The notes under the pieces: model-generated
What the model was told of the DNA's origin: nothing
The model's database searches: none
The model's input: only the letters and a program-made list of their open reading frames with translations
Source of the DNA: a virus
Virus record (IMG/VR): IMGVR_UViG_3300017757_000002
Coordinates: 1 to 64,000 of that record
Length of the DNA stretch: 64,000 nt
Strand: one strand, 5' to 3'
Program-made: the position numbers and the translations under genes
Part shown: positions 23,079 through 31,931 of the stretch, one piece after another
Layout of the letters: each line of letters begins with the position of its first letter
Position numbering within the stretch: position 1 is the stretch's first letter

Positions 23079-24614
23079 TTAAAATCCTCCAAATCCATCA
23101 TCTTCTTCTCCACCTTCCTCATCAGCACCCTCATCTTTTATCTGAGCATCGATGATTTTGATGTCCTCTTCTGTTTGTCTTAGTACATACTTTCTAATGT
23201 ATTCGTTAGAATAGTATTTACCAACATAATCAGAAATAGTTCCAAGGGTATCTAATCTCTCCCTTAGAATCTCTGCATCCTTCAACTCTGTAAAGTGGTT
23301 GTCAGTTGCAAATTCATACTGAATGAAGTCTTTAACCTTGTCAAATTCTTCTCCAGTTACGATCTCCTTAAGAACTAAATGAGTCTTAAGAATATCTGTA
23401 AAAACTCTTCCAAACTTCTTTTGAAGTCTGTTTGTGAACTTATTAAATTTAAGTTCGTCTCTTGAGATTTCTGATGCACGACCCATGTTAAATCCATTGT
23501 CTGCTTCTAATCTCGTTGCAGGCACATTTAGTGACTGATATAACTTCTTCTTGAAGTATTCTATATCGTCTATGTCTGCAAGGTTTTGACCGCCTGGAAG
23601 TGTAGTTATCTCTGTTCCTCTACCACCTTCTCTTCTAGGTAACCAAAAGTCTTCTAACATCGACATGTGTTTACGATCATCCTTGATCTCACCTGTCTCT
23701 GCGTTATACACTAATTTATTTCTATATTTGTGCATAACATCGGCAAGGTATTGTTCTGCCTTTGCCTTTGGAAGGTTACCTACATCAATGTAGAATATCC
23801 TTCTTTCAGGAGCTCTTGAAATCCTATAGATAACAAGGGCATCCTCCATCATTGCTAACTGATTTGCAGTCTTCAATGCTTTGTGAAGATATCCGATTAC
23901 AACATTTCTACTGTAATCTAATAGTCCACTGGTAGTGTATGTAACTGCCTCAGGGGCAATTCTTACAACATTACCATCTGTTGATGAAGACTTATCGAAT
24001 CCTTTATCATTAAACATGTAAAATTCTTCGATCTTTGAAACCCTTTCGACTTTAGTCTTAGGGTCTTTTTCCTTCTCAACATTCCTGACCTTCTTAATTT
24101 TAAGTGGGTCAACATTTCTTAAGTCGACAACACCTAACTTAGGTCTTTTGCTGTCTACGACCTTATGGAAGTAAATTCTTCCATCAACATACCACTTTCT
24201 GAATATTTCATGAGAGTTCTGATTGAACTTCATTAAGGATAAGATGTGACCAAACTCGTCTTGCATCTTGTTCTTGATGCCGTCAGAGAGTTTAACATCT
24301 CTGAGATCGAGTGCTACAATCCTATCTGTAATATCAGATGTGATACACTCATTGACAATATCTTCTATTGCCGAATCACATTCAGGTACTAATGATGTCT
24401 CACGGTATCTACGAATGAGTTCTGCCTCATTCTTAATACCACCTTCCATATCAACATAGGCACCGTATGCGCCTCCTGATATGTACCCAGCCTGTTGTTG
24501 TATGACTGGAGTGCCATCATCGTCAACTGGAGGTACAAATGACTTTGCATTCTTTACCTCCGTTGCCCTTAACTCGTCTTTCTTACGAGTAATTTCGAAC
24601 CCGAATAATTCCAT
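23079..24614 (-). CDS. 20: Portal vertex protein gp20
   Basis: Dodecameric portal that nucleates head assembly and later carries the DNA. The 511-residue protein matches T4 gp20 (524). Recognisable segments are [20 protein letters not shown] (54-73), [42 protein letters not shown]-type residues (about 264-288) and [20 protein letters not shown]. The final residues are acidic and Gly-rich. No near Shine-Dalgarno is seen; TAAATA lies 5 nt before the ATG, so a leaderless late mRNA is likely. Confidence 0.97.
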   Translation of the reverse strand: [511 protein letters not shown]

Positions 24615-24619
24615 AATAT

Positions 24620-24627
24620 TATTTAGA
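24620..24627 (-). promoter_or_regulatory. Late promoter TCTAAATA before gp20
   Basis: Variant late octamer, then ATATT, then the gp20 ATG at 24614. The hairpin 24627-24642 abuts it upstream. The predicted +1 is the start codon. Confidence 0.6.
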
Positions 24628-24642
24628 CCTCCGCGAGGAGGT
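24627..24642 (-). terminator. Hairpin between gp19 and gp20
   Basis: ACCTCC-TCGC-GGAGGT on the minus strand forms a 6-bp stem, 15 nt after the gp19 stop and directly abutting the gp20 late promoter. There is no U tract, so termination is uncertain; it may mark an mRNA 3' end. Confidence 0.5.
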
Positions 24643-24656
24643 AGTTTTCACTATTA

Positions 24657-25154
24657 TTACTTGACTCTTTCCCAGTGAGAATATGTGAAATCAACAGTGT
24701 ATTCCTCCAATGCATCTACAGTTTCGTAACTTAATTCGATCTGAGCAATGTTTTTCGGGAACATGTTGAAGAATTCATATCTCGCAAGGACTGCGTCGTC
24801 TTTTCCTAACTGTTCTACAAAAGCCCTAGACAATAGGTAGTCATTAGATGCCATACCTACACCTGAGTCTAGTTCTTGTATATCTTGTTGCCATGCCTCT
24901 AAGCCTGACCTTGCAGAAAACTCAGCATCATTGATTATGGTCACTGACCAATCTTCAAATGTTCTGTCTCCAGCAAGTTTAAGATTGTGTCCTCTAAAAG
25001 GAACGATAATCTCACCTAGGGTAGCAGCAGGTATTGCAGCAGCCTTACATAGGAACTCAATCCTATTTCCACTTCTAGGAATGAAGACTCTGAAACGGTT
25101 AGGTCTTGGGCCACCACCAATCAGTTGTGCTTTAAATTCGTCTATTGTTGCCAT
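24657..25154 (-). CDS. 19: Tail tube protein gp19
   Basis: Inner tail tube subunit. The 165-residue protein is the same size as T4 gp19 (163) and carries the tube-fold strands: PNRFRVFIPRSGNRIEFLCK (18-37), AAIPAATLGEIIVPFRGHNL and the terminal VDFTYSHWERVK. It follows the sheath gene, 10 nt away, and precedes the portal, the T4 order 18-19-20. A divergent paralogue lies at 18125-18667. Confidence 0.95.
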   Translation of the reverse strand: MATIDEFKAQLIGGGPRPNRFRVFIPRSGNRIEFLCKAAAIPAATLGEIIVPFRGHNLKLAGDRTFEDWSVTIINDAEFSARSGLEAWQQDIQELDSGVGMASNDYLLSRAFVEQLGKDDAVLARYEFFNMFPKNIAQIELSYETVDALEEYTVDFTYSHWERVK

Positions 25155-25164
25155 GTCTTACTCC

Positions 25165-27138
25165 TTAAACTGCTCCGTAGATTTCTTCAAACTCAACCCC
25201 TGACCTTGCAGCCACGAAGTTTAGTGTGATAAAGTTAATACTTCTAGCAGGTTTCACAAAGATAGAACATACAAATTCGTTTCTATCTATAACTGTATCA
25301 GTGTTGTTAGTTTCATCACATAATACTGTGAAGTCTGTTAGACCCCTTCTGTTCTTAACATCTCTTAAGAAAGGTTCTACGGCAGCTCTAAACTGTGCTC
25401 TTGTGAATGCATCGTTGAATTCGAAGAGTTGTGATTTAGCTGCAACCGCAATTGCTTTCTCTAAGACAATGAACAACCTTCTGACATTGATTCTATCGAA
25501 TGCAGATGGTGTACTTAATGCAGTTTTATCTCCGAAAAGAACTGTTCCTTGGCCTGGGAATGTAACTATTGGATTAATTCTTGCTTGATACAAGTCATCT
25601 CTCGATGATTGCGATGGGTTAAATGCAAGTTTTGTTATTCCTAGATACTGACCTCTAGAGAATCCCGCTGGTGAATACCAAGGGTCTCGTAATAGGTCTG
25701 CTCTTGCCATGATACCTGATGTATGTCCGTTGCCTGGCACCCAACAGTATCTATCGTTATATCTGTCATATTGGTATACCCAACCTGAATCTAATACTGC
25801 ATAAGAACTTGAAGTAACTGATGCATAATCTGCTACTACATTTGAACTTTGAGTTGATTCAGAAGCGACATTAACGACTGATGCTCTTCGAGGTGAAGCA
25901 ATTACCATACAGTCTTTACGGTTTTCTGCGATTTGAATTAATTGATTAACAATCGTATTGTGATCTGTTAATAGGTCTCCGTTTGAAGTTCTAGTAGAAC
26001 CTGTAATTAGGAAACTAACATCCATAGTTTCTGCATCACCGAAATTATCTACATATCCAGCATATTTAATTGCTGGTGTAGGTAATGCACCGTCAGCTCC
26101 ATCTGCTAGAGATGATGCGATTGGTGCAGAAGGTCTACCGAATGCAGTAGAACCTGATAATGCATGTGTATGAGTGCTATTTACAGCTGGGTGAGTTGAT
26201 GTACTGTGACCAGTCCACCAAATCCAATCTGATTGATTATTGATTTTAGTCTTGTAGTAGTTAGAAGCACCTTCTGAATTCTTTGAATCAGATGCACATG
26301 AAACAAACCCGTAAGTTTCTAGAACTTCGTGTTGTTTACCTGTGATAACTCCGTCTTCGTCTATAACTACGACATGAATCTCGTCTGCACTACCTGAAGC
26401 TGCTGTTGCAGATGCAGATGTGCCTGGAGCTTTATCAAATTGATTATAAAACTCCCAATATCTGTGAACTTGAGTTGCGTTGTCAACTGCGTTGACTAAT
26501 CCAGTTCCAGCTGGTTGGTTTAGGGCTTCTACGGTTATTGTTCCTGTTGCGGTTGCTGTCACTCTATATTCTTGAGTGTCAGTTCCAAACCTGACGATAT
26601 CTCTAACATTGAAACCTGTTTCTGCTGTAACACTAATAACTGTCTGACCAGCTGCTTCTGCAGCGTCTAGAGTAGTTATATTGTCATTGTAATATGCATC
26701 GGAAGATGCACATACTGAAACTTTCAATGAGTTTCCAATTACGCCTGGATATTTTGCAGTCCATGCCCCAACGGTTCCCGCTGCACCACCATCTTCAAAA
26801 CCTGTTTGATATGCATCAAGGTTTTTGATGGAAGCATCGGAGTCTCCTCCTGCGTTTGCGTTATAGGCAGTTGCACTTGCAACACGAACAACTTTTAATG
26901 ATGAACCATATCTTAAGAAAGCCTCTGCTGAATAGAAATCCTCTGCACCTGCGTCTGTGTCTGCTGGTGTAAAGAAATGGTCTACCAAACCTTTGCTATC
27001 TGAAACTGATACTACTTCATCAACAGGGCCCCATCTAAATGAACCCGCGAATCCTCCAATAGTAGAAGATACTGCAGGCACAACATTTGTCAAGTCAACT
27101 TCTTTGACTTGTACGCCTGGTGATACTTGAAATGCCAT
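25165..27138 (-). CDS. 18: Contractile tail sheath protein gp18
   Basis: Contractile sheath subunit of 657 residues, nearly T4 size (659). The N-terminus MAFQVSPGVQVKEVDLTNVV and GGFAGSFRWGPVDEVV are typical. The conserved C-terminal sheath domain includes RADLLRDPWYSPAGFSRGQ, FDRINVRRLFIVLEKAI, FEFNDAFTRAQFRAAVEPFL and CDETNNTDTVIDRNEFVC. The ATG has AGGAG upstream and a TATAAATA late octamer in the gap to gp17. Confidence 0.97.
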   Translation of the reverse strand: MAFQVSPGVQVKEVDLTNVVPAVSSTIGGFAGSFRWGPVDEVVSVSDSKGLVDHFFTPADTDAGAEDFYSAEAFLRYGSSLKVVRVASATAYNANAGGDSDASIKNLDAYQTGFEDGGAAGTVGAWTAKYPGVIGNSLKVSVCASSDAYYNDNITTLDAAEAAGQTVISVTAETGFNVRDIVRFGTDTQEYRVTATATGTITVEALNQPAGTGLVNAVDNATQVHRYWEFYNQFDKAPGTSASATAASGSADEIHVVVIDEDGVITGKQHEVLETYGFVSCASDSKNSEGASNYYKTKINNQSDWIWWTGHSTSTHPAVNSTHTHALSGSTAFGRPSAPIASSLADGADGALPTPAIKYAGYVDNFGDAETMDVSFLITGSTRTSNGDLLTDHNTIVNQLIQIAENRKDCMVIASPRRASVVNVASESTQSSNVVADYASVTSSSYAVLDSGWVYQYDRYNDRYCWVPGNGHTSGIMARADLLRDPWYSPAGFSRGQYLGITKLAFNPSQSSRDDLYQARINPIVTFPGQGTVLFGDKTALSTPSAFDRINVRRLFIVLEKAIAVAAKSQLFEFNDAFTRAQFRAAVEPFLRDVKNRRGLTDFTVLCDETNNTDTVIDRNEFVCSIFVKPARSINFITLNFVAARSGVEFEEIYGAV

Positions 27139-27176
27139 ATTTTTCTCCTGTTAATGTAAAAAGTTGTTTACTGTTT

Positions 27177-27184
27177 TATTTATA
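27177..27184 (-). promoter_or_regulatory. Late promoter TATAAATA before gp18
   Basis: Perfect late octamer 38 nt before the gp18 ATG, in the gap between gp17 and gp18. The leader contains AGGAG. Confidence 0.82.
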
Positions 27185-27204
27185 ACTTTATAGTTTCTAA
27201 AGAA

Positions 27205-28809
27205 CTACAATTTCATCTCATTACCCATGTCTTTACTATACCAACGGTCTCCTTCGTCATCGACAAAGGTGGTTTCCTCGGGTTTAACATCTCCGAAGAC
27301 CCCAGCTGGTAAGACATCGTCTTCTATCATCTTTTGTTGTTCGGCATATAACAAGTCTTTAACCTGTCTGTCCGTAAGGTGATAGAAATATTCAGTAGTG
27401 ATGAACCAACTGAATAACACTAGATTCATAACCATATCGTCATGATATCCTCTGTCAGCTTGAAAGGAATTTCCTTTTGTGACAAAGGTCATCAATTCTG
27501 TTATAGTAGCACGATCTACAACTTTTAATCTATTTTCCTCTAATAATTCTTTGAGTGTGGAGCAACCAATTCTTTTAATTTTTTTGTTAACTGTGACACC
27601 GATATCTTCTGCTTTCAATTGTCCTTGGACAAACACATTTGGATATTCAATATCATAGTGTAACTGAGTTGCTACCATTCCACCCTCAGCATTGTTTTCA
27701 ATTATAACTAATGCATCATTATAATTTCGTACATACTTATTTATAATATCAGGAAACAGCATGGGACTTATCATACTATCCCTATATGTTGCAACCTGTT
27801 CAAAAGGACTTGTAGATACATCGATGACGGTAAATGTGGAGAAGTCCATACCTCTCCCTTTTGCAACATCAACCGTACAGACATACTCATGTCCTTCTAT
27901 TGGTCTTTTATATATGTTTACGCTATCCCTGTTCCATTCAGGGTCATATGCCATCATACCTAACAAGGTATCTGAGTTGATTAGGGTGTTTCCTGTTCCT
28001 AAGAATGAGTTACCATACTCTTGTTCAAACTGTGCCTCTGAGGTGTTTGCAATGGTCTCTTTCTTCCATTCTTCATCACGGCCCGGCACATCGTACCAGT
28101 TTATGATAAAGTGTTTATATTCTGATTGTTCGTGTACTGCAGACTCGTATATTCTATGAAACATATTACCTACACCGTTTGCAGTAGATGTAATGATAAC
28201 CTTCGAGTCTTTACCTGATGTGATAACGGGATATGTTGCAGTATAGAATGTATCTGCATCATCAACGAATGCAAACTCATCGAGGTATAGTAAGTTAATT
28301 GACATACCACGAATCGAACTTGAAGATGTTGCAGCTGCAACCACCTTCGAATCGTTTGCAAATTCTATCGAACCCTTGTTTAGAATCTTAACGCCTGGCT
28401 GTAAAAAGAAGGGTACAGACTCTAACATGGTTACGAGTCTCGCGATCATTTCCCTTGCAATTGCACCTTTGTTTGCAAGTACCGCGACTGTTACTTCGGG
28501 ATGAAACAATAGGAACCATAATAGATATGCACATGATGTGATTGATTTACCTGACTGTCTTGATGCAAGAACTACATTAAATCTATTTGAGTTATAATGT
28601 TCTATAAGTTTATCTTGATACCCACGCAGTTTAAATGGAACCATACCTTCATCTAGAGATATGATCTGAGTATATTGTTCAATAAAATGACAAGGGTCTT
28701 TAGAACACTTTAAGTATTCTTCTAACTCTTCTTTGGTATACTGGGTCTCGACACCTGCTCTCTTGATGAGGGTGTTTCCTAAGTATCCTTCATTTACTGG
28801 TTTAACCAA
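27205..28809 (-). CDS. 17: Terminase large subunit gp17
   Basis: DNA packaging motor: ATPase plus nuclease. It has Walker A SRQSGKS (about 83-89), Walker B LLYLDEFAF (about 178), coupling TSTANG (about 213), and nuclease acidic residues in CTVDVAKGRGMD, VIIENNAEGG and YHDDMVMN. No ATG fits. The frame opens at a TTG (28851), but the TTG at 28809 has GAGAGG 8 nt upstream, overlaps the previous stop by only 8 nt and gives MVKPVNEGYLGN, close to the usual N-terminus, so I prefer it (534 residues). The upstream neighbour is a methyltransferase, then gp16. Confidence 0.95.
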   Translation of the reverse strand: MVKPVNEGYLGNTLIKRAGVETQYTKEELEEYLKCSKDPCHFIEQYTQIISLDEGMVPFKLRGYQDKLIEHYNSNRFNVVLASRQSGKSITSCAYLLWFLLFHPEVTVAVLANKGAIAREMIARLVTMLESVPFFLQPGVKILNKGSIEFANDSKVVAAATSSSSIRGMSINLLYLDEFAFVDDADTFYTATYPVITSGKDSKVIITSTANGVGNMFHRIYESAVHEQSEYKHFIINWYDVPGRDEEWKKETIANTSEAQFEQEYGNSFLGTGNTLINSDTLLGMMAYDPEWNRDSVNIYKRPIEGHEYVCTVDVAKGRGMDFSTFTVIDVSTSPFEQVATYRDSMISPMLFPDIINKYVRNYNDALVIIENNAEGGMVATQLHYDIEYPNVFVQGQLKAEDIGVTVNKKIKRIGCSTLKELLEENRLKVVDRATITELMTFVTKGNSFQADRGYHDDMVMNLVLFSWFITTEYFYHLTDRQVKDLLYAEQQKMIEDDVLPAGVFGDVKPEETTFVDDEGDRWYSKDMGNEMKL

Positions 28810-29404
28810 GTCGTAACCTCTCTTTAAAGGCCCTGTCGTGAGTTCTAACAAAGTCTACCATTCCATCCATAGGTTCACCTTCTAACGGCACTAGAGAGGA
28901 CTCTACGACCCCTTTAGGTGTGTCCCGTAGGTTCTTAGGTCTTGGGAATATTTGATAATCATGATGTAAACCTACCAGTTCTGCCTTATCCATCATAGGT
29001 TTTAACATTGATTGATCTAGATTATGCAGATAGATATCTGCTACTGGCCAATCATGCATTTTAAAAAAGTTGTTGTGTATAATATTCCAGTGAGGGTACA
29101 TACCTTGAGAGTATACAGCTGCTTGTGTATTAGATTCTATTCCAATACATTCTTTTGCACCATGGTATTCTGCAAGGTGAAGTAATACTCCTAGACCACT
29201 TCCTAGGTCACAAACTACTTTGTCTTTAACCTTATCTTTAATTATAGTTTCATATGCATTATAGGTATGGATATCATCAACATCCGTCCAATAATGTTCA
29301 TTGTGTCGGGTGATCTGTGCTAACGAGATCATCCACAACGGGTCATCCGTTGTTAAATCGTTTGGTATCGGGGCAAATTTTGGGTTTTCAATCGTCTCGA
29401 ACAT
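28802..29404 (-). CDS. SAM-dependent methyltransferase-like protein
   Basis: A 200-residue Rossmann-type protein. Motif I is VVCDLGSGLGVLLHLA (63-78) and motif II ends CIGIESN (86-92), the acidic residue expected to bind the SAM ribose. No NPPY-type DNA methylase motif is seen; the later HNLDQSM is only loosely in the motif IV place. The substrate is therefore unknown. It lies between the terminase subunits and overlaps both neighbours (17 nt and 8 nt), so it is made with the packaging machinery. Confidence 0.85.
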   Translation of the reverse strand: MFETIENPKFAPIPNDLTTDDPLWMISLAQITRHNEHYWTDVDDIHTYNAYETIIKDKVKDKVVCDLGSGLGVLLHLAEYHGAKECIGIESNTQAAVYSQGMYPHWNIIHNNFFKMHDWPVADIYLHNLDQSMLKPMMDKAELVGLHHDYQIFPRPKNLRDTPKGVVESSLVPLEGEPMDGMVDFVRTHDRAFKERLRLG

Positions 29405-29801
29405 CTTTCTTAGACTCCTTCTTTAAGAACTTTTGCAACTCACTTGTTGAACCTACATAAAGGTGATTGTGTTGCGTTCTTACGGAACTATCTTCTTTCT
29501 CTAGGTCTTTTAATTTTTTCTGTATATCTATTAACTTCTCTGCAGTCTCAGATACAGTCTTTATAAGTTGTCCAGCAACTTCATATGCCCTAGGGTGTTC
29601 TGTCTCTTTGGATAGTTCTAGTATGCCGTCTATTGCATCCTGACCGCGTTCTACGAGGTCATAGAGGTTCTCACGGGCATACTTGTAGTCTGTTTCAATA
29701 TTCTTCTCCCTTGTCGGAAGTTTGACTAACTTGGTTTCTTGTTTGATATCAGAACCGATATCAAGAAGATTATCTAATTTTTCGTCTATTTCTTTTGCCA
29801 T
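29388..29801 (-). CDS. 16: Terminase small subunit gp16
   Basis: Regulates gp17 and recognises DNA for packaging. The 137-residue protein has the T4 gp16 layout: a charged N-terminus, DYKYARENLYDLVERGQDAI (38-57), a central coiled coil (AGQLIKTVSETAEKLIDIQK), and the C-terminal LYVGSTSELQKFL that parallels T4 VFMGSPTELMDEI. T4 gp16 is 164 residues. It follows gp15 by 2 nt and overlaps the methyltransferase gene. Confidence 0.88.
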   Translation of the reverse strand: MAKEIDEKLDNLLDIGSDIKQETKLVKLPTREKNIETDYKYARENLYDLVERGQDAIDGILELSKETEHPRAYEVAGQLIKTVSETAEKLIDIQKKLKDLEKEDSSVRTQHNHLYVGSTSELQKFLKKESKKDVRDD

Positions 29802-29803
29802 AA

Positions 29804-30853
29804 TTAACTATCACCAGCCGTATCCTCACTATATGTAGAGGGAGCTCCGTCATCATAAAAAGTCACCGTTTCAGCAACCACAAATGTATCACTTGGGTCA
29901 ACTGAACCAACAAACTTAAGTGTAGTACCAGCATCGATAGTAATATTACCACTCAATACTATTGATAGTTTATCACTTGCAACACTACTAACTGTAGGAT
30001 TGGTTGATAAATTTGTACCAAACACTTCATCGTTTGCACTTATCTTACTATTTATTGCACTTGGAAAGGACACTGTTGAACTGTTCGATACTGCATTAGC
30101 AACTTCACCGAATGCTGGTTCGTAGTGTTTCACTTCTTTGACCAGTCCTGAGTTTTGTATCTCAGTTGAAGTAAATCCAGCTTGAACATTATCATTAATG
30201 TAATCTCTTTCGATAACATTCTTAATAACCTCACCTGTATAAACTGGGCCGAAGAAGTATGTCTTCATAGTAAATTCTAGTGTATATTCGATAACTCGTC
30301 TTTCTTCGAATGCACCTTCATACATATCTTCCATATTGGTAGATGTTAATATGACTGGTACATCTCTTACTTCACTCATTGCATCTACCATTTTCATTGC
30401 AACGGTATACTCAGGTTGGAAGTAAGGAAGTATTTGTTCTAAAATCTGTATACCATCTATAACATTCTTTGCAAGTATTGACATTGAAAAGTTAATGTTA
30501 TATGGAGCTGGTTGATACTGGAATCCTCTCTTTCCTGTATCTGCAGTTTCTACTGTTGTCTTAGTAGTTCTGATTAATTTGTTTTGTTGTCTTGTAGGGT
30601 CGTATTCTAATCCAGTCATTTCAAATGCAATACGAGGTAAAGAGATCGAGGTAACACTACCATCCCTTGCCTTTGCATCGTCTTGTAACCTTAAGAGAAA
30701 CTTTTGTTTAGGCCCATAACTTATGGGTACTTTTTGTGATGTGAGTACAGTCCCATCAGCTTTAGTTTTCTTGATGTCAATATTATTGAACAATGTACCA
30801 AAGACTGATATTGATCTCTTGATTGTTTCGTTATAGAAATAAGTTCCGAACAT
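29804..30853 (-). CDS. 15: Tail sheath terminator/stabiliser gp15
   Basis: Caps the contractile tail and joins it to the neck. The N-terminus (MFGTYFYNETIKRSISVFGT, LFNNIDIKK) and the central ILEQILPYFQPEYTVAMKM closely match T4 gp15. The protein is 349 residues against 272 in T4; the extra part is a Ser/Thr-rich beta-prone C-terminus (about 255-349) not present in T4. The ATG overlaps the acyl carrier protein stop as TAATG. Confidence 0.92.
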   Translation of the reverse strand: MFGTYFYNETIKRSISVFGTLFNNIDIKKTKADGTVLTSQKVPISYGPKQKFLLRLQDDAKARDGSVTSISLPRIAFEMTGLEYDPTRQQNKLIRTTKTTVETADTGKRGFQYQPAPYNINFSMSILAKNVIDGIQILEQILPYFQPEYTVAMKMVDAMSEVRDVPVILTSTNMEDMYEGAFEERRVIEYTLEFTMKTYFFGPVYTGEVIKNVIERDYINDNVQAGFTSTEIQNSGLVKEVKHYEPAFGEVANAVSNSSTVSFPSAINSKISANDEVFGTNLSTNPTVSSVASDKLSIVLSGNITIDAGTTLKFVGSVDPSDTFVVAETVTFYDDGAPSTYSEDTAGDS

Positions 30854-31068
30854 TATGAGTTGTCCTCAATATACTGTTTCAAGTCTGCAACTGTATGTAA
30901 TGTTTCTGCATCATCATCAGGAACTTCTATATCAAATTCTTTTTCAATCTCCATGACCAATTCAACAATATTTAATGAGTCTGCACCTAAATCTTTTACA
31001 AAATTAGATTCATCTTTTACTGCGTCTTGGTCACAACCAATCGTTTCTGCTATTATTTTTTCTATCAT
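30853..31068 (-). CDS. acpP: Acyl carrier protein
   Basis: A 71-residue protein with the full ACP signature: LGADSLNIVELVMEIEKEF, with Ser 31 as the 4'-phosphopantetheine attachment site, then acidic helix III (EVPDDDAETLHTVADL). Host ACP carries acyl groups in fatty acid and lipid A synthesis. I start it at 31068, just after the gp14 stop, rather than at 31098, because the protein then has the typical ACP length. It sits between neck genes gp14 and gp15 with TAATG coupling to gp15. Its job in a virion module is unknown. Confidence 0.93.
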   Translation of the reverse strand: MIEKIIAETIGCDQDAVKDESNFVKDLGADSLNIVELVMEIEKEFDIEVPDDDAETLHTVADLKQYIEDNS

Positions 31069-31069
31069 T

Positions 31070-31927
31070 TTATGGTTCACCGAATGGATTAACTTCACTA
31101 AAGTCTAGATATGAACTATCCTTATCTTCAAATTCTTTATTCTGAGCAGAAGCTAGATTATGGAATGATTGAACATCCACGATACTTCCAATAGCTCTTG
31201 CAGTTGTAGATGATGCACCTGTTAGTGTATCTCCAACTTGTAGTGTCTTAGTGTTATCCTTAATTGTAAGTTTGTTTGCATTTGGTTGCCATAGTACAAC
31301 CTCTCCAACTGTATGTGTAACTGAATCAATTACAGTAGTTAAATTCTCTCCATGAGTATAGTTTCCAGTACCAGTCATGGTCAATTCGATTGTGTAAGCT
31401 TGATCTGCTTCTACCAAGTCTGCACTTGTACCAGTATCGAAATCTTCTCCTGAGTATTCGAACAATGAACATCTCATCTTGAATACAAACATCTTTCCTA
31501 ACTGGAAGAATGGGTCTTGGTCTTCTACGAATCTGATTTCAAATAATGAACCTGTAAGTGGGAAGTAAATTAAATCCCCTTCGTTAGGTCTTAGTGATAC
31601 TGCAAGGTTAGAATCTAGGGAAATGAATCTCTCCCATGTTCTTAAAGATATAATGAATGTTGCTTCCTCTTGTATCTGTACACCGAACTTAGAAACAAGG
31701 TCTCCGTCTCCTTCGAACCCTTCTGTATTTTCGAGATACATTTCAACCGAATAGGCGTCACCGAATGTGGATTGTACATCCTCAGTAAATATAGTATCCT
31801 CTTCTACAATCGTTCTAGGTAGATATAAGAGATCGTGTCCGTAGAATCGTAATGATTCAACGACTAAGTCCTCATAGAGGTGCTGTTCTGTTTTTACAGC
31901 ATGATTAAAGTAAACATTCGTAGGCAT
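31070..31927 (-). CDS. 14: Neck protein gp14
   Basis: Head completion/neck protein joining portal and tail. The 285-residue protein matches T4 gp14 (256) in VYFNHAVKTEQHLYEDLVVESLRF-type N-terminal residues, then FGVQIQEEATFIIS, EGDLIYFPLTGSLFEIRFVE and DPFFQLGKMFVFKM, followed by FEYSGEDF. The last 80 residues are a beta-prone tail longer than in T4. It follows gp13 with a 4-nt gap. Confidence 0.92.
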   Translation of the reverse strand: MPTNVYFNHAVKTEQHLYEDLVVESLRFYGHDLLYLPRTIVEEDTIFTEDVQSTFGDAYSVEMYLENTEGFEGDGDLVSKFGVQIQEEATFIISLRTWERFISLDSNLAVSLRPNEGDLIYFPLTGSLFEIRFVEDQDPFFQLGKMFVFKMRCSLFEYSGEDFDTGTSADLVEADQAYTIELTMTGTGNYTHGENLTTVIDSVTHTVGEVVLWQPNANKLTIKDNTKTLQVGDTLTGASSTTARAIGSIVDVQSFHNLASAQNKEFEDKDSSYLDFSEVNPFGEP

Positions 31928-31931
31928 TCAA

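Noticed and set aside
27738-27745. TATAAATA inside the terminase gene
   Set aside because: It is about 600 nt from the next gene start and in coding sequence; it is more likely chance than a promoter.
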